Source of the DNA: Rhodospirillales bacterium
GTDB lineage: Bacteria > Pseudomonadota > Alphaproteobacteria > SMXQ01
DNA length: 64,000 bases
Direction: 5' to 3'
NCBI GenBank assembly: GCA_018666775.1
Contig: JABIXC010000007.1
Location: 378,015-442,014 of the forward strand
Of the stretch, positions 25,119-35,939 are shown piece by piece; within the stretch, counting starts at the first letter, position 1, and each line of letters begins with the position of its first letter. A model generated the notes under the pieces. The model saw nothing but the letters and a program-made list of their open reading frames with translations. It was not told the DNA's origin and did not search any database. Made by a program: the position numbers and the translations under genes.

Positions 25119-27533
25119 TCATCCCCGAAGCGTCGCACCGGTGGCCTTTGCCACCGCGGCGACAATCTTTTTCGATACCGCATCAATGTCGGCATCGGTC
25201 AGGGTTGCCTTAACCGGCTGCAAGGTTACCTCGACTGCCAGCGATTGACTGCCTTCGGGAACGCCTTCACCGGTATAGACATCAAATATTCGTGCCCCTG
25301 AAATCAGGGCCTTATCAGCCGAGCGAACGGCCCGCAATACATCCTGGGCAGAAACATCCGTGCTGGTCAGAAAAGCAAAATCGCGTTTCACGGCCTGAAG
25401 GGATGACAGATCAAGGCGTCCACGCGCCTTTCCAGATTTAGACCGGCTTTCGGGAATGGCATTCAGCATCACTTCAAATCCGGCAACCGGGCCTGCGATA
25501 TCCATCGCTGCCAAAACGCCCGGATGGAGTTCCCCAAACGTTGCCAGAATATTTTTTGGCCCCATTTGAAGTGTCCCGGAACGGCCCGGATGATACCAAT
25601 CAGGCGCAATAGCCACCACCTGAAGGGCAGCAATGTTTACCCCACATTCGGCCAAAATTGCTTCTGCATCTGCCCGTGCATCAAACGCATCCACGGCGCG
25701 TGGTTGTCTTGCCCAATGACGCGGACCGGTTTGGCCGGCACGCACGCCGCCCGCAATCAAGGCCTGGCCTTCGGGCGTGGCATTGGCATAGGACGGGCCG
25801 ACTTCGAACAAACCAATGTCGCCAAAACCTCTGTCCGCATTGCGCCCAACTGCGGCCAAAAGGGCCGGCAGAATAGAAGGCCGCATATCGGTCAGTTCCG
25901 ATGATATGGGGTTTTGTAATTTTAATTCAGCCGATCCGCCGCCAAACAATTTGGCATGGTCTTCGGCAATAAAGGAATAGGTGACGGCCTCATTCATCCC
26001 GCGAGCAGCCAGGGCGCGGCGGGAAAAACCAGAGCGGCGCTGGGTCGGGGTTTCCAAAGACCGCGATAACGTCCCAAGCTTTGGCAACGCCACGGCGGGG
26101 ATGGTGTCATAGCCTTCGATGCGCAACACTTCTTCGACCAGATCGGCCGAACAGGTAACATCCGGCCGCCAGCTGGGGATTGTAATCTGCAATCCGCCCG
26201 TGGCTTTTTTGGCATCAAACCCAAGGGCGCTCAGAATTTCGCTGATGCGGGTTTCCGGCAATTCTATGCCGCCACGCCGATGCACTTCGGACGCTGCAAA
26301 AACCAGCGTTGAACTGGTATCTGCGGATTTTCCTGCCTCAACCACGTCGCCTGCTTCTCCACCGCAAAGATCAAGGATCAATTGCGTTGCAGCCTCAATG
26401 CCCGGAAGCGTCGATGCGGGATCAACGCCGCGTTCAAACCGGTACCTCGCATCGGATTCAATGCCCAACCTGCGCCCGGTCATTGCGGTTCGAATAGGAT
26501 CAAAGCTGGCCGCTTCCAAAACCACATTGGTGGTGGTCTCGGTACAACCAGTGGAAATGCCCCCCATGATCCCACCAAGGCTTAAAACACCATCATCATC
26601 GGCAATCACACAGGCACCGTCTTCCACGTCATAGGTTACCCCATCAAGGGCAGCCAATTTTTCACCTTTTTTGGACAAGCGCACGGTGAGGTTCCCGGCA
26701 ATGGTATCTTGATCAAACACATGCAGCGGCCGACCCCGGTCCATGGTGAAATAATTGGTGATATCCACCAACACCGATATCGGGCGAAGGCCGACCGCAA
26801 TCAATTTTTCCTTCAGCCAATCGGGGCTTTCCCCGTTTTTAACGCCCCGGATCACCCGCCCCACAAAATGCGGACAGGCGTTTGATGCATCATCTGGAAA
26901 ATCTATTGTAATCCCAATAATGTCTTTTACGGTGCCTTTTACGGTTGCTGGCATCATTGGTTTCAAGCTGCCCAACCCAGCGGCCGCCAGATCGCGGGCA
27001 ATCCCGTAGACGCCCAGACAATCGCCCCGGTTGGGGGTGATGGCAATTTCAATAACGGTGTCCGTCAGGCCAAGCGCCTCTGCCGCAGGTGCGCCAAGGA
27101 CGGCATCATCGGACAATTCGATAATGCCATCATGATCATCACTGAGCTCCAGCTCGGCGGCTGAACACATCATGCCGGTGGATTCGACCCCTCGGATTTT
27201 GACCTTTCGCAAGGTCATGTCAGAACCCGGCACATAAACGCCAACCCCCGCAAACACACCTTTCAGGCCGGCGCGGGCATTGGGTGCGCCACAAACCACC
27301 TGAACCAGCTCACCATCATCGGCACCGGTATTCACGGTGCAAACCTGAAGTTTATCGGCATCGGGATGGGGATCTGCGGTGACAATTTCGCCAACGGTGA
27401 AGTCGCTCAAATTTTCTGCGCGGTCGGTGATGCTCTCAACCTCAAGGCCAAGAGCGGTGAGGGCCACAGAAATTTCATCCAAACTTGCGGTAGTATCAAG
27501 ATGTTCTTTAAGCCAACCAACGGTGAACTTCAT
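25119..27533 (-). CDS. pheT: Phenylalanine-tRNA ligase beta subunit
   Basis: An 804-residue subunit of the alpha2-beta2 enzyme that charges tRNA-Phe. Visible modules are the N-terminal tRNA-binding domain (about residues 38-148, with DKLQVC and VCGAPNAR), the B3/B4 editing domain (about 210-390), the B5 domain (about 400-470) and the C-terminal anticodon-binding FDX-ACB domain (about 710-804, KRDFAFL). It overlaps the pheS stop by four bases, implying coupled translation of the two subunits. No truncation is seen. Confidence 0.97.
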   Translation of the reverse strand: MKFTVGWLKEHLDTTASLDEISVALTALGLEVESITDRAENLSDFTVGEIVTADPHPDADKLQVCTVNTGADDGELVQVVCGAPNARAGLKGVFAGVGVYVPGSDMTLRKVKIRGVESTGMMCSAAELELSDDHDGIIELSDDAVLGAPAAEALGLTDTVIEIAITPNRGDCLGVYGIARDLAAAGLGSLKPMMPATVKGTVKDIIGITIDFPDDASNACPHFVGRVIRGVKNGESPDWLKEKLIAVGLRPISVLVDITNYFTMDRGRPLHVFDQDTIAGNLTVRLSKKGEKLAALDGVTYDVEDGACVIADDDGVLSLGGIMGGISTGCTETTTNVVLEAASFDPIRTAMTGRRLGIESDARYRFERGVDPASTLPGIEAATQLILDLCGGEAGDVVEAGKSADTSSTLVFAASEVHRRGGIELPETRISEILSALGFDAKKATGGLQITIPSWRPDVTCSADLVEEVLRIEGYDTIPAVALPKLGTLSRSLETPTQRRSGFSRRALAARGMNEAVTYSFIAEDHAKLFGGGSAELKLQNPISSELTDMRPSILPALLAAVGRNADRGFGDIGLFEVGPSYANATPEGQALIAGGVRAGQTGPRHWARQPRAVDAFDARADAEAILAECGVNIAALQVVAIAPDWYHPGRSGTLQMGPKNILATFGELHPGVLAAMDIAGPVAGFEVMLNAIPESRSKSGKARGRLDLSSLQAVKRDFAFLTSTDVSAQDVLRAVRSADKALISGARIFDVYTGEGVPEGSQSLAVEVTLQPVKATLTDADIDAVSKKIVAAVAKATGATLRG

Positions 27534-28627
27534 CGTGCCAACCCCCTGACAAGACTGGGTTGGTCAAGAGATGCAAAACCAAAATGGCGCAGCCAGCGCA
27601 GATCAGATTCATAAAAGGTGCGCAGATCAGGGATGCCGTATTTCAACATGGCAATGCGTTCCACGCCCATACCAAAGGCAAAGCCCTGCCATTCATCGGC
27701 ATCCAGACCGCAATTTTTCAAGACATTGGGGTGGACCATGCCGGCCCCTAGAATTTCAAGCCAGTCGTCTCCGGCACCAATGCGCAATTCACCATTGGCG
27801 CGCGAACAGCCAATGTCCACTTCACAGCTGGGTTCGGTGAAGGGAAAATAACTGGGCCGAAAGCGAAGGGGCAAATCATCCACTTCGAAATAGGCGCGGC
27901 AGAAATCTTCCAGACACCCTTTCAGGTGCCCCATATGGGTGCGCTTATCAATGACCAGCCCTTCGATCTGGTGGAACATGGGCGTGTGGGTCATGTCAGA
28001 ATCACAGCGATAGGTCCTACCCATGGCAATGATGCGGTGCGGTGCGGGCGTGCGCATCATGGTGCGAATTTGCACCGGCGATGTATGGGTGCGCAAAACG
28101 CGTCCCGGGCCACCGGCATCAGCAGTGCCATCTTGTTCTGCTGGCGGCAAATAGAACGTGTCGTGCATTTGGCGTGCGGGATGATCTTCGGGAATGTTCA
28201 GGGCTGTGAAATTATGGAAATCGTCTTCCAGATCCGGGCCTTCTGCCACTGAAAAACCCATTTCCCCAAAAATGGCCATCAATTCATCCATGGTTTGGCT
28301 GACAGGATGGATGGTGCCCCGGCTTTCGGGGGCGGCACTTAACGTAACGTCGATGCGCTCTGCCTGCAGCCTTTGATCAAGGTCTTGAGCACTTAAGGCC
28401 GCTTTGCGATCTTCGACGGCATCGGCCACTTCTGTTTTCAGGGCATTGAGCGCCTGGCCTGCAGCTTTGCGGGCATCGCCATCAAGGGAGCCTAAGCCCT
28501 TCATGGCATCGGTGATGGAACCCTTGCGGCCAAGGGCGGCCACGCGCACGTCTTCAAGCGCATCCAAATCCTGGGCGTCACTAACGGCTTTAAGAATGTC
28601 CTGTTTCAGGCGGGCTTCATCGGCCAT
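27530..28627 (-). CDS. pheS: Phenylalanine-tRNA ligase alpha subunit
   Basis: A 365-residue catalytic subunit. It has an N-terminal coiled coil (about residues 1-85) and the class II aminoacyl-tRNA synthetase core with motif 2 around [19 protein letters not shown] (near 215) and motif 3 [18 protein letters not shown] (near 315). The ATG at 28627 follows GGAGG at a slightly long spacing; an in-frame GTG four codons upstream is the alternative. It is followed by pheT with a four-base overlap and preceded by a hairpin that separates it from rplT. Confidence 0.97.
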   Translation of the reverse strand: MADEARLKQDILKAVSDAQDLDALEDVRVAALGRKGSITDAMKGLGSLDGDARKAAGQALNALKTEVADAVEDRKAALSAQDLDQRLQAERIDVTLSAAPESRGTIHPVSQTMDELMAIFGEMGFSVAEGPDLEDDFHNFTALNIPEDHPARQMHDTFYLPPAEQDGTADAGGPGRVLRTHTSPVQIRTMMRTPAPHRIIAMGRTYRCDSDMTHTPMFHQIEGLVIDKRTHMGHLKGCLEDFCRAYFEVDDLPLRFRPSYFPFTEPSCEVDIGCSRANGELRIGAGDDWLEILGAGMVHPNVLKNCGLDADEWQGFAFGMGVERIAMLKYGIPDLRTFYESDLRWLRHFGFASLDQPSLVRGLAR

Positions 28628-28686
28628 GGCTGGGAACACGCCTCCTTCGGCATTAACGGATTATGGCTTGCTCAGTTACATATAAC

Positions 28687-28714
28687 AAAAGGGGCTGTTC
28701 ACACAGCCCCTTTT
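28687..28714 (-). terminator. Intrinsic terminator or attenuator between rplT and pheS
   Basis: AAAAGGGGCTGT and ACAGCCCCTTTT form a 12-bp inverted repeat around TCAC. On the minus strand it follows rplT and ends in TTTT, 59 bases before the pheS start. It could end the infC-rpmI-rplT transcript or attenuate pheST. Confidence 0.8.
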
Positions 28715-28743
28715 GGATTTTCTGCCATCATTGGGGCGGTTCG

Positions 28744-29109
28744 TTACGCTGCCTTTGCAAGGGCGGCGCGAGCCTGATCAACGATGGTGGTAAAGGCTGC
28801 CGGGTCACGGGCCGCGATATCGGCCAGAACCTTACGATCAATCTCAATGCCAGCACGGCTGATGCCGTTCATAAGCTGGGAATAGGTCAGACCATTCAAA
28901 CGGGCACCTGCATTAATGCGGCGGATCCACAATGAACGGAATTCACGCTTGCGCGCTTTGCGGTCACGATAGGCATATTGCAGCCCTTTTTCGACACGCT
29001 GGATAGCTGTGCGAAAGCAATTATTGGCACGGCCACGATAACCAGCGGCCATATCCGTAATTTTTTTATGCCGAGCGTGCGTTGTCACGCCTCTCTTTAC
29101 ACGAGCCAT
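28744..29109 (-). CDS. rplT: 50S ribosomal protein L20
   Basis: A 121-residue basic ribosomal protein beginning [16 protein letters not shown], with [11 protein letters not shown] near residue 25 and the C-terminal globular part [20 protein letters not shown] near 77. It binds 23S rRNA early in large-subunit assembly, and in several bacteria represses its own operon. It follows rpmI by 24 bases. Confidence 0.98.
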   Translation of the reverse strand: MARVKRGVTTHARHKKITDMAAGYRGRANNCFRTAIQRVEKGLQYAYRDRKARKREFRSLWIRRINAGARLNGLTYSQLMNGISRAGIEIDRKVLADIAARDPAAFTTIVDQARAALAKAA

Positions 29110-29133
29110 TCTTTTAATCCTTAAATTCGGCCC

Positions 29134-29331
29134 CTACAGATAGGGCAAAAATTTCCTGACAATTACTGCATCAGACTTAGCCAGAACAAATGAACCGCGT
29201 GAGGTGCGCTTCATCTTCTGCGTCCGTTTGCGCAGGTTGTGCCGCTTGAAGGCAAAATGACCCATCACCTTACCGGTGCCGGTGACTTTAAAGCGCTTCT
29301 TGGCGCCGCTTTTTGACTTCAATTTAGGCAT
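29134..29331 (-). CDS. rpmI: 50S ribosomal protein L35
   Basis: A 65-residue protein, [20 protein letters not shown] onward, with the usual KRTQKMKR segment. The ATG at 29331 is the conserved family start; codons upstream are untranslated leader. It is followed by rplT, as in most bacteria. The 268-base leader to infC contains an inverted repeat, noted separately, and no gene. Confidence 0.98.
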   Translation of the reverse strand: MPKLKSKSGAKKRFKVTGTGKVMGHFAFKRHNLRKRTQKMKRTSRGSFVLAKSDAVIVRKFLPYL

Positions 29332-29521
29332 ATCTTCAATTCCCTGCGTCACCCCAAGGGGGCAAATATACAACAAAGGGGCCGACAACACACCGACCCG
29401 AGCGCATGCTTATAAAGGGCTGCGCCATAGAATGCAAGCGGTTGGCACCGATTTTAGCAACATATTCACGGGCATTTTTGGAGACCTGTCTGCTGGCCAA
29501 AAAGCCTGATCCGGGCGCCCC

Positions 29522-29538
29522 CCCGTATTAAACACGGG
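29522..29538 (-). promoter_or_regulatory. Inverted repeat in the infC-rpmI spacer
   Basis: CCCGT and ACGGG around ATTAAAC form a short hairpin 62 bases after the infC stop and about 190 bases before rpmI. In other bacteria leader RNA here mediates L20 autoregulation; that role is only suggested by position. Confidence 0.3.
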
Positions 29539-29599
29539 TTTGGCTAAATTCCGGGATATTTTCGACAAAAATGCTGCAAAATGGGTGTCGAGGCCGGGA

Positions 29600-30136
29600 T
29601 TACCTGGCCGCAATCACCATGACCATCTGGCGGCCTTCCATTTTAGGCATGGATTCAACCTTGGCTTTTTCAGCCAAAGCTTCACGCACCCGGGTCAGGA
29701 CCTTGATGCCCAGATCTTGGTGCAGGAATTCACGCCCCCGGAAGCGAATGGTCACCTTGACCTTGTCGCCTTCGTCCAGAAACTTATTAATGGCCCGCAT
29801 TTTCACATCGTAATCATGCTGTTCAATGCCGGGACGCATCTTGATTTCTTTAACGTCAATGGTCTTTTGCTTTTTGCGTGCCTCGTTGGCCTTTTTCTGG
29901 GCCTGGTACTTGAACTTGCCATAATCGAGGATTTTGCAGACGGGCGGATCAGCGTTGGGGGAAATTTCCACCAGATCAAGGCCCACATCTGCGGCCCGGT
30001 CCAAGGCGTCATTGATGGCCATGACGCCAAGCATTTCGCCGTCTTCACCAACAACGCGCACGTTATCAGAAACAATATTTTCGTTTACACGGGGCCCGCC
30101 GCGTTGGGGGGGCCCTGAAAAGGATGGTCTGGCTAT
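29600..30136 (-). CDS. infC: Translation initiation factor IF-3, probable AUA start codon
   Basis: A 178-residue protein when started at ATA (complement 30134-30136). From there it reads ARPSFSGPPQRGGPRVNENI, the standard alphaproteobacterial IF-3 N-terminus ending in GPRVNxxI; GGAG lies eight bases upstream of the ATA. No ATG or TTG fits: the first GTG in frame (30061) would delete the conserved N-terminal segment. IF-3 is known to start on rare codons (AUU in E. coli) because IF-3 itself discriminates against them, giving autoregulation. The N-domain (VDLVEISPNADPPVCKI near residues 58-74) and C-domain (VTIRFRGRE near 130) are intact. It follows thrS, with 119 bases between. Confidence 0.93.
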   Translation of the reverse strand: MARPSFSGPPQRGGPRVNENIVSDNVRVVGEDGEMLGVMAINDALDRAADVGLDLVEISPNADPPVCKILDYGKFKYQAQKKANEARKKQKTIDVKEIKMRPGIEQHDYDVKMRAINKFLDEGDKVKVTIRFRGREFLHQDLGIKVLTRVREALAEKAKVESMPKMEGRQMVMVIAAR

Positions 30137-30255
30137 GGATCGTGCTCCAACAGTTGTTAATTACGTTAGGCTTGCGCCCACAAAAAGCCGCCTGAATTGC
30201 CGGTTTTATCAATTCCGACAATCCACAAGTTTCGTTTATAGATATGAACGGATGA

Positions 30256-32190
30256 TTACCTGCCAGCAGTTTCTATAACAGGGGCTTTGGCCTCGTCGCG
30301 CAGTGTATCGCGGGCGTCGTCAAGCGCAAGCACTTCTTGAGCCTTGGATCCCAGCCTGCGGACCGCCACAGTGCGGTTTTCGGCCTCTCGCTTCCCAATC
30401 GCAAGGATGACAGGTACCTTGGCATGGGAATGTTCCCGGACTTTGTAGCCAATTTTTTCATTGGAAACATCAAGAAAACAGCGCATGCCAGCCTTTGACA
30501 GCGTGTCAAAGACCTCTAGGGCATAGTCATCGCCATCCGATGTGATAGTGGCAATGGCCACTTGAACCGGTGCCAGCCACAACGGAAAGGCGCCTGCATG
30601 TTCTTCGATTAAAATGCCAATAAACCGCTCCAGAGAACCCAAAATGGCCCGATGCAGCATAACCGGGCGGTGACGCGCACCGTCTTCGCCCACATATGAC
30701 GCATCCAATCGTTCTGGCAACACGAAATCCACCTGCAAGGTGCCGCATTGCCAATCGCGGCCAATGGCATCGCGGAGCACAAATTCAAGCTTTGGTCCGT
30801 AAAAAGCACCCTCCCCTGCGTTCAGGGTCGTTTCAAGGCCTGCTGCATCCACCGCTTCGCGAAGGGCGCCTTCGGCCTTGTCCCAGACGGAATCTTCGCC
30901 GGCACGGACTTCGGGACGGTCTGAAAATTTCACCACCACGTCGGTGAAGCCAAAATCGCGATAAACGCTCAGCAGCAAATCACAGAAAGATTTGGTTTCC
31001 GATGTGATCTGATCTTCGGTACAAAAAATATGGGCATCATCCTGGGTAAAGGCACGCACCCGCATCAACCCGTGCAAGGCACCGGAGGGTTCATTGCGAT
31101 GACACGATCCAAATTCGGCCATGCGCAAGGGCAGGTCGCGATAGCTTTTGATGCCTTGGCGAAAAATCTGAACATGGCAGGGACAATTCATGGGCTTTAG
31201 GGCCAGAACACGTTCTTCAGATTCCGCCGTAAACATATGTTCGCGAAATTTTTCCCAATGCCCCGATGCTTCCCACAATCCCCGATCCACCAAGGTTGGG
31301 GTTTTAACCTCAACATAATTTTCGGCTTCAAGGCGTTCGCGAATATAGCTTTCCACGGTGCGATACAGTTGCCAACCTTTGGGGTGCCAGAAAATAGACC
31401 CCATGGCTTCTTCTTGCATGTGGAACAGGCCCATGGAACGGCCAAGGCGGCGGTGATCCCGGCGTTCTGCCTCTTCCAGACGATGCAGATAAGCATCCAG
31501 CGCTTTTTTATCGCCCCAGGCAGTGCCATAAATCCGTTGCAGCATTTCATTGTTCGAATCGCCGCGCCAATAGGCACCAGCCAGTTTCATCAGCTTGAAT
31601 GCCTGGCCCAGCTTACCCGTTGATGGCAGATGTGGCCCCCGGCAAAGATCGACAAAATCACCTTGGCGATAAAGGGTGACGTCTTCTTCTAGTGGCAGGC
31701 CCTCAATGATTTCTGCCTTGTAATGTTCGCCCGCATTCTTGAAAAACTCGATGGCTTCATTGCGGTCCATCACTTCGCGGGAAATCACCTCGTCGCGCTT
31801 GACGATATCGGCCATGCGCGCCTCTATCTTTTCCAGATCATCGGGTGTGAAAGGATCGGCGCGGGAAAAATCATAATAAAAGCCGTTTTCGATTGCAGGC
31901 CCGATGGTGACCTGAACATCGGGATACAGTTCCTTCACCGCTTCGGCCATCACATGGGCCGCATCGTGGCGCAGCAGGTCCAGGGCGTCATCGCTTTTTG
32001 CCGTGACAATTTCCACCGTGCAATCGCCATCAAAGGGTCTGGAAAGATCCCACAAGGCGCCATCCACCCGAACAGCCAAGGCCGCCTTGGCAAGGCCCGG
32101 TCCGATATCGGCGGCCAAAACCGCGCCCGATGATCCTTGTGCCAGATCCCTGGTCGATCCGTCTGGAAGTGTGATGGTGATGTCAGTCAT
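30256..32190 (-). CDS. thrS: Threonine-tRNA ligase
   Basis: A 644-residue class II synthetase. Modules in order: N-terminal TGS domain (about 1-62), editing domain with the [10 protein letters not shown] motif (His75 region) and a later [14 protein letters not shown] segment, catalytic core with zinc ligands in [10 protein letters not shown] (near 336) and motif 2 [21 protein letters not shown] (near 365), and the anticodon-binding domain (about 540-644). It charges tRNA-Thr in the cytoplasm. It heads the thrS-infC-rpmI-rplT-pheST order typical of bacteria. The 112 bases upstream hold its leader. Confidence 0.98.
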   Translation of the reverse strand: MTDITITLPDGSTRDLAQGSSGAVLAADIGPGLAKAALAVRVDGALWDLSRPFDGDCTVEIVTAKSDDALDLLRHDAAHVMAEAVKELYPDVQVTIGPAIENGFYYDFSRADPFTPDDLEKIEARMADIVKRDEVISREVMDRNEAIEFFKNAGEHYKAEIIEGLPLEEDVTLYRQGDFVDLCRGPHLPSTGKLGQAFKLMKLAGAYWRGDSNNEMLQRIYGTAWGDKKALDAYLHRLEEAERRDHRRLGRSMGLFHMQEEAMGSIFWHPKGWQLYRTVESYIRERLEAENYVEVKTPTLVDRGLWEASGHWEKFREHMFTAESEERVLALKPMNCPCHVQIFRQGIKSYRDLPLRMAEFGSCHRNEPSGALHGLMRVRAFTQDDAHIFCTEDQITSETKSFCDLLLSVYRDFGFTDVVVKFSDRPEVRAGEDSVWDKAEGALREAVDAAGLETTLNAGEGAFYGPKLEFVLRDAIGRDWQCGTLQVDFVLPERLDASYVGEDGARHRPVMLHRAILGSLERFIGILIEEHAGAFPLWLAPVQVAIATITSDGDDYALEVFDTLSKAGMRCFLDVSNEKIGYKVREHSHAKVPVILAIGKREAENRTVAVRRLGSKAQEVLALDDARDTLRDEAKAPVIETAGR

Positions 32191-32302
32191 AGGGTCTCAT
32201 AATCCGTCTGGGTTATTTTCGGGCGAGAGTACTTTGGTTAACGGTTCTGTCAAGCATGACAAAATACTTACTTGTTTGTCGTCGTTCTCGGTTAAAGGCC
32301 CC

Positions 32303-33292
32303 TTAACGCAACACCATTGTGTCGCGGACCACATCCACCGATAGATCAGACAAAGGATCGGCACGAAGCGCGCTTACCGTTTCCCCTGGGCTTTCATTCC
32401 CCGGAATTCGGCCCGGCCCTTCATTGGGGCCTCTGGGCCGGTTCATTTCAGGGTTTGACGTGCCAGAATACAAAACCAAACACGGACAGCCCATTGGTGC
32501 GATCAGATGCATTGGGCCGGTATCATTGCCAACCGCCCCTGCCGCATCCCGGGCCAACGCCATAACCTCCATAATGGGGGAATCCCCACACAGGTTAAGG
32601 GCATTGTCACAAGCATTGGCAATTTCAGCGCAGGCGTCTGCTTCGTTCGACGTGCCAATCACCACAGGCCGGAAGCCATCGGCTTCCAGTTGCACCGCCA
32701 GCGCCGCGTAGTTACCGGCAGGCCAGCGCTTTTGCGGATGATCCTTTGATCCCCCCGGAACCAAAAGCACATAAGGCGTTTTGTTTTCAACAAGATGATG
32801 TCTGGAAACATCCGCCTTAACCCATGAAAAATCCAACGGGGGATAATCTTCGATGGGAATACCAGCGATTGCCAATTGATCCGCTTGGCGTTCCAGCGTG
32901 TGTTTTGTGGTGCGGTCCGCACGATCATGACGGTGGGAACACCCCCGCACAATGCCCGACCATTCAGGGCGGAGTCTTGCAAAAGGCCAGCCTAAAAGAC
33001 GGAAATAAAACCCGGTCCTATCCGCTGTCTGAAGATCATAAATGCGATCAAACTGCCCACCCAGAAGCCTTTTTTGAAGCGCGCGGAACTGAGAAACCTG
33101 AAAAATTCCGGGCCGGTCATCGCACCAGACATCATCGAACAAACCAAAAGCCTTGGCCATCGGTGCAAGTGAGGGGATGGTCAACACGCTCAGGTGCGCG
33201 TGCTTATGATGGGATCGGATCGCCGTCATGGCACGGTAGCTCAGGATAAAATCTCCGAGCGCCCCTAGCTTAATAATCAGTATCCGTTCCAT
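32303..33292 (-). CDS. Glycosyltransferase family 9 (heptosyltransferase-like)
   Basis: A 329-residue GT-B protein of the ADP-heptose:LPS heptosyltransferase group. The N-terminal MERILIIKLGALGDFILS is the typical first strand and loop; LLVPGGSKDHPQKRWP (near residue 175) is the second-domain nucleotide-sugar region and VGNDTGPMHLIAPMGCP (near 260) the conserved acceptor-side motif. It probably adds a sugar to LPS or another envelope glycan at the inner face of the inner membrane. Acceptor and donor are not determined. It starts eight bases after the GT4 gene stop, forming a two-gene unit. Confidence 0.88.
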   Translation of the reverse strand: MERILIIKLGALGDFILSYRAMTAIRSHHKHAHLSVLTIPSLAPMAKAFGLFDDVWCDDRPGIFQVSQFRALQKRLLGGQFDRIYDLQTADRTGFYFRLLGWPFARLRPEWSGIVRGCSHRHDRADRTTKHTLERQADQLAIAGIPIEDYPPLDFSWVKADVSRHHLVENKTPYVLLVPGGSKDHPQKRWPAGNYAALAVQLEADGFRPVVIGTSNEADACAEIANACDNALNLCGDSPIMEVMALARDAAGAVGNDTGPMHLIAPMGCPCLVLYSGTSNPEMNRPRGPNEGPGRIPGNESPGETVSALRADPLSDLSVDVVRDTMVLR

Positions 33293-33300
33293 AATTTTGC

Positions 33301-34536
33301 TCAGACAACCGTGCCTTCCGGGGCATCTTCATCCCATAGCAATTCGCTATAGACGCCCAGGGTCTGCGCACACATTCTATCGTTGGTAAAATTTTCCCGG
33401 ATTGTATTCATCGCTTCTGTGGCCAGACGATGGCGTGCGCCGGCATTCAATGAAAGGGCCGCATGCAGCGCACCTGCAAGGGCTTCGGAATTTCCCGGCG
33501 TGTACAGCCAGCCGGTTTTTTTGTCGTTCACAATTTCCAGCGCGCCCCCATGGGCCGGGCCAACCACGGGCCTGCCCATGGCAAGTGCCTCAGCCAGAAC
33601 ACGGCCAAACGCTTCGGGTTTCGATGCCGCCGACACCACAACATCGGACAACATATAAGCCGCAGGCAGATCACGGGAATAATCAACAAACCGCAACAGG
33701 TCTTCGACCCCATGGGCACGGGCCGAATTTTCCAGCGTCGCGGTATAATCCTTGCTGGCCGTATCAACCCCCACCATGACACACAGCACATCGCGTCTGC
33801 CAAGGCGGGCCAGTGCTTCGATCACAATTTCATGACCCTTCCAGCGGGCGAACCTTCCCGGCATCAAGATCACCTGGCGGTCATCTGGCAATTGCCAACG
33901 CGTGGAAAGCTGGATCATCCGTTCCTGGGTCACATTTTCAGGATTAAACAGGCCAACATCAACGCCGCGATGAATCATGCGGATATATTCACGGCCAAGC
34001 CGATAATGATCCTGAATGTGGCGGGCAATAAATTCTGAAATGGCAATGACCCGCTCTCCCCGGGTCATCACAGCATTGTACAACCGCTTTGCCACGCCAT
34101 TGGCACCATAGGTGCCGTGAAAGGTGGTGATAAAATGAATGCCCGCCTTTTTGGCAGCCAATTCCGCAGTCCAGGCCGGGGCGCGGGATCGGGCATGGAT
34201 GATATTGGCGCCATACTCTTTGATGACACGCTGCAACCGACCAATGTTTCTGAACATAACCATGGGGTTCTTGGAATGGACCGGCAAGGTAACATGGGGA
34301 ATATCGTGGCGTTCCAGCTCTCGCGCCATGGCACCGCCTGCCGATACAATCACCGCACCCCAGCCCGCTTTTTTCAATGCAATGGCAACATCAATGGTGC
34401 CGCGCTCTACCCCGCCCGCCTCCAGACGCGGGAGAACTTGCAGTACCACAGGCGCACGGGTTTCCGAGGCCGGTGTTTCGGTGCTAGATTCCGGACTGGA
34501 TGCCGGGGGTAGGTCTGTTTTTGTGGGTTTAGCCAT
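33301..34536 (-). CDS. Glycosyltransferase family 4
   Basis: A 411-residue GT-B glycosyltransferase: LQVLPRLEAGGVERG near residue 34 opens the N-terminal domain, PGRFARWKGHE near 235 is the donor-domain start, and PEAFGRVLAEALAMGRPVVG near 310 is the E-x7-E motif region that binds the nucleotide sugar. The first 30 residues are Pro/Ser/Thr-rich and poorly conserved. The ATG at 34536 follows GGGAC; a TTG further upstream is less likely. With the GT9 gene it probably builds a surface glycan or LPS core. It is divergent from the alpha/beta hydrolase, 33 bases away. Confidence 0.88.
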   Translation of the reverse strand: MAKPTKTDLPPASSPESSTETPASETRAPVVLQVLPRLEAGGVERGTIDVAIALKKAGWGAVIVSAGGAMARELERHDIPHVTLPVHSKNPMVMFRNIGRLQRVIKEYGANIIHARSRAPAWTAELAAKKAGIHFITTFHGTYGANGVAKRLYNAVMTRGERVIAISEFIARHIQDHYRLGREYIRMIHRGVDVGLFNPENVTQERMIQLSTRWQLPDDRQVILMPGRFARWKGHEIVIEALARLGRRDVLCVMVGVDTASKDYTATLENSARAHGVEDLLRFVDYSRDLPAAYMLSDVVVSAASKPEAFGRVLAEALAMGRPVVGPAHGGALEIVNDKKTGWLYTPGNSEALAGALHAALSLNAGARHRLATEAMNTIRENFTNDRMCAQTLGVYSELLWDEDAPEGTVV

Positions 34537-34569
34537 AGAGTCCCGGTTATCGCTGATGACAGGGTAGAA

Positions 34570-35391
34570 ATGCAAGAAAATCAAGAAAACATCAAGATAT
34601 TAGCACGCGAGCATGGGCCGTCCATCGCCTATGCACAAACCCCCGGTGCGACCGGGGCGACCGGAGCAAAAAGCACACAAGATGCACCGGGACTGGTGTT
34701 CCTTGGCGGCTTCATGTCGGACATGACCGGCACCAAGGCGATATGGCTTGAAAATTTTGCAAAATCCAAAGGCTTTGCCTTTTTGCGGTTTGACTATTCT
34801 GGCCACGGCCAGTCTGGGGGCAATTTTGAAGACGGCACCATTGGAAGCTGGCTGGAAGATGTTTTGCATGTTCTGGATCATCTGACATCCGGGCCACAAC
34901 TGTTAATCGGTTCTTCCATGGGCGGGTGGCTGGCACTGTTGGCAACCCTTCAACGCCCCGAACACATTTGCGGTCTGGTCGGGCTGGCCGCAGCACCGGA
35001 TTTCACCGAAGATCTGGTCCACAATGAATTAACCCCAAAGCAACGCGAAACCATGATGCGCGATGGCGTAGTCTATCAACCGTCTGATTATGGTGATCAA
35101 CCCTACGCTTTTACTCGCGATTTGGTTGAAGACGGCCGACGACACCTTCTTTTAACGGCCCCCATCAAACTTGAGTGTCCAGTGCACCTGCTTCATGGCT
35201 ACAACGATACCGATGTCCCATGGCAACGATCCCTGACGCTTTTAGCCCAACTTCAGGCGGGCCAGATGGCGCCAGCCGACATCAAGGCCACCTTGATCCC
35301 GGACGCAGACCATCGATTGGCCAGAGACGTTGATCTTGACCGGATTGGGGAAACGGTGATGGATGTCTTAAACGCCGTAAAGCCAGACTGA
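34570..35391 (+). CDS. Alpha/beta hydrolase
   Basis: A 273-residue cytoplasmic hydrolase. The nucleophile elbow is IGSSMGGWLAL (Ser near residue 117), FDYSGHGQSGG near 75 is the usual strand-loop before it, the acid Asp is in HGYNDTDVPW near 215 and the catalytic His is in PDADHRLARD near 246. The set matches small serine hydrolases of the ABHD10/thioesterase type. The substrate is unknown. It faces a small membrane protein gene, whose stop is seven bases away. Confidence 0.85.
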   Translation: MQENQENIKILAREHGPSIAYAQTPGATGATGAKSTQDAPGLVFLGGFMSDMTGTKAIWLENFAKSKGFAFLRFDYSGHGQSGGNFEDGTIGSWLEDVLHVLDHLTSGPQLLIGSSMGGWLALLATLQRPEHICGLVGLAAAPDFTEDLVHNELTPKQRETMMRDGVVYQPSDYGDQPYAFTRDLVEDGRRHLLLTAPIKLECPVHLLHGYNDTDVPWQRSLTLLAQLQAGQMAPADIKATLIPDADHRLARDVDLDRIGETVMDVLNAVKPD

Positions 35392-35398
35392 TTTTAGC

Positions 35399-35911
35399 TT
35401 AAGGGTGTTCGTTGTCTGGCCGGTTGAGATGTTCGCGGGCGAATGCCTCCCAATCCCCATCAGGGCTGTCACAGATTGCCACCTTATCGGCTTCTTCCAG
35501 ACTTTTGGGTGCGATGCGCATAGAAATGCCGCCGCCCCGCCATAAATCTCGCCAGCCCTGTTCAGAACCAAATGACATCTCCAGAACCCGAACACGCAGC
35601 TTTTTCAAAACCCATTTCGGCAGGATCAACAAACATGCGAACAAGCCCGCCGCCAACAATGAAAACCCTGCCGCCATGCCCGATGTCAGAATCGTGTACA
35701 AAGACAAAAACACCACCAGCCCTACTGGGCCCCAGTTTTCATAGGCATTAAACACCGGAGACCCCGGCCTGTTCAGGACGGCCAATTTGGTGCCGAAATG
35801 TACCCAGCCCAACAAATAGGCGCGATAGAGCAATTCGTGGGGGGTTTCATCCCCGGTGCGAGGCCCCAATTCGTCAAGAGGCAGGGGATCGGGATTGGTA
35901 TTTTTTTTCAT
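35399..35911 (-). CDS. Hypothetical membrane protein
   Basis: A 170-residue protein with two adjacent hydrophobic segments, VGLVVFLSLYTILTSGMAA (about 63-81) and GFSLLAAGLFACLLILP (about 82-98), a hydrophilic N-terminus and a C-terminal soluble part with GSEQGWRDLWRGGG near 114. No family was recognised. It starts 28 bases downstream of the GST gene on the same strand and is convergent with the alpha/beta hydrolase gene. Confidence 0.65.
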   Translation of the reverse strand: MKKNTNPDPLPLDELGPRTGDETPHELLYRAYLLGWVHFGTKLAVLNRPGSPVFNAYENWGPVGLVVFLSLYTILTSGMAAGFSLLAAGLFACLLILPKWVLKKLRVRVLEMSFGSEQGWRDLWRGGGISMRIAPKSLEEADKVAICDSPDGDWEAFAREHLNRPDNEHP

Positions 35912-35939
35912 GGTGATGGGAAATCCGTAGCTAAGTTAC

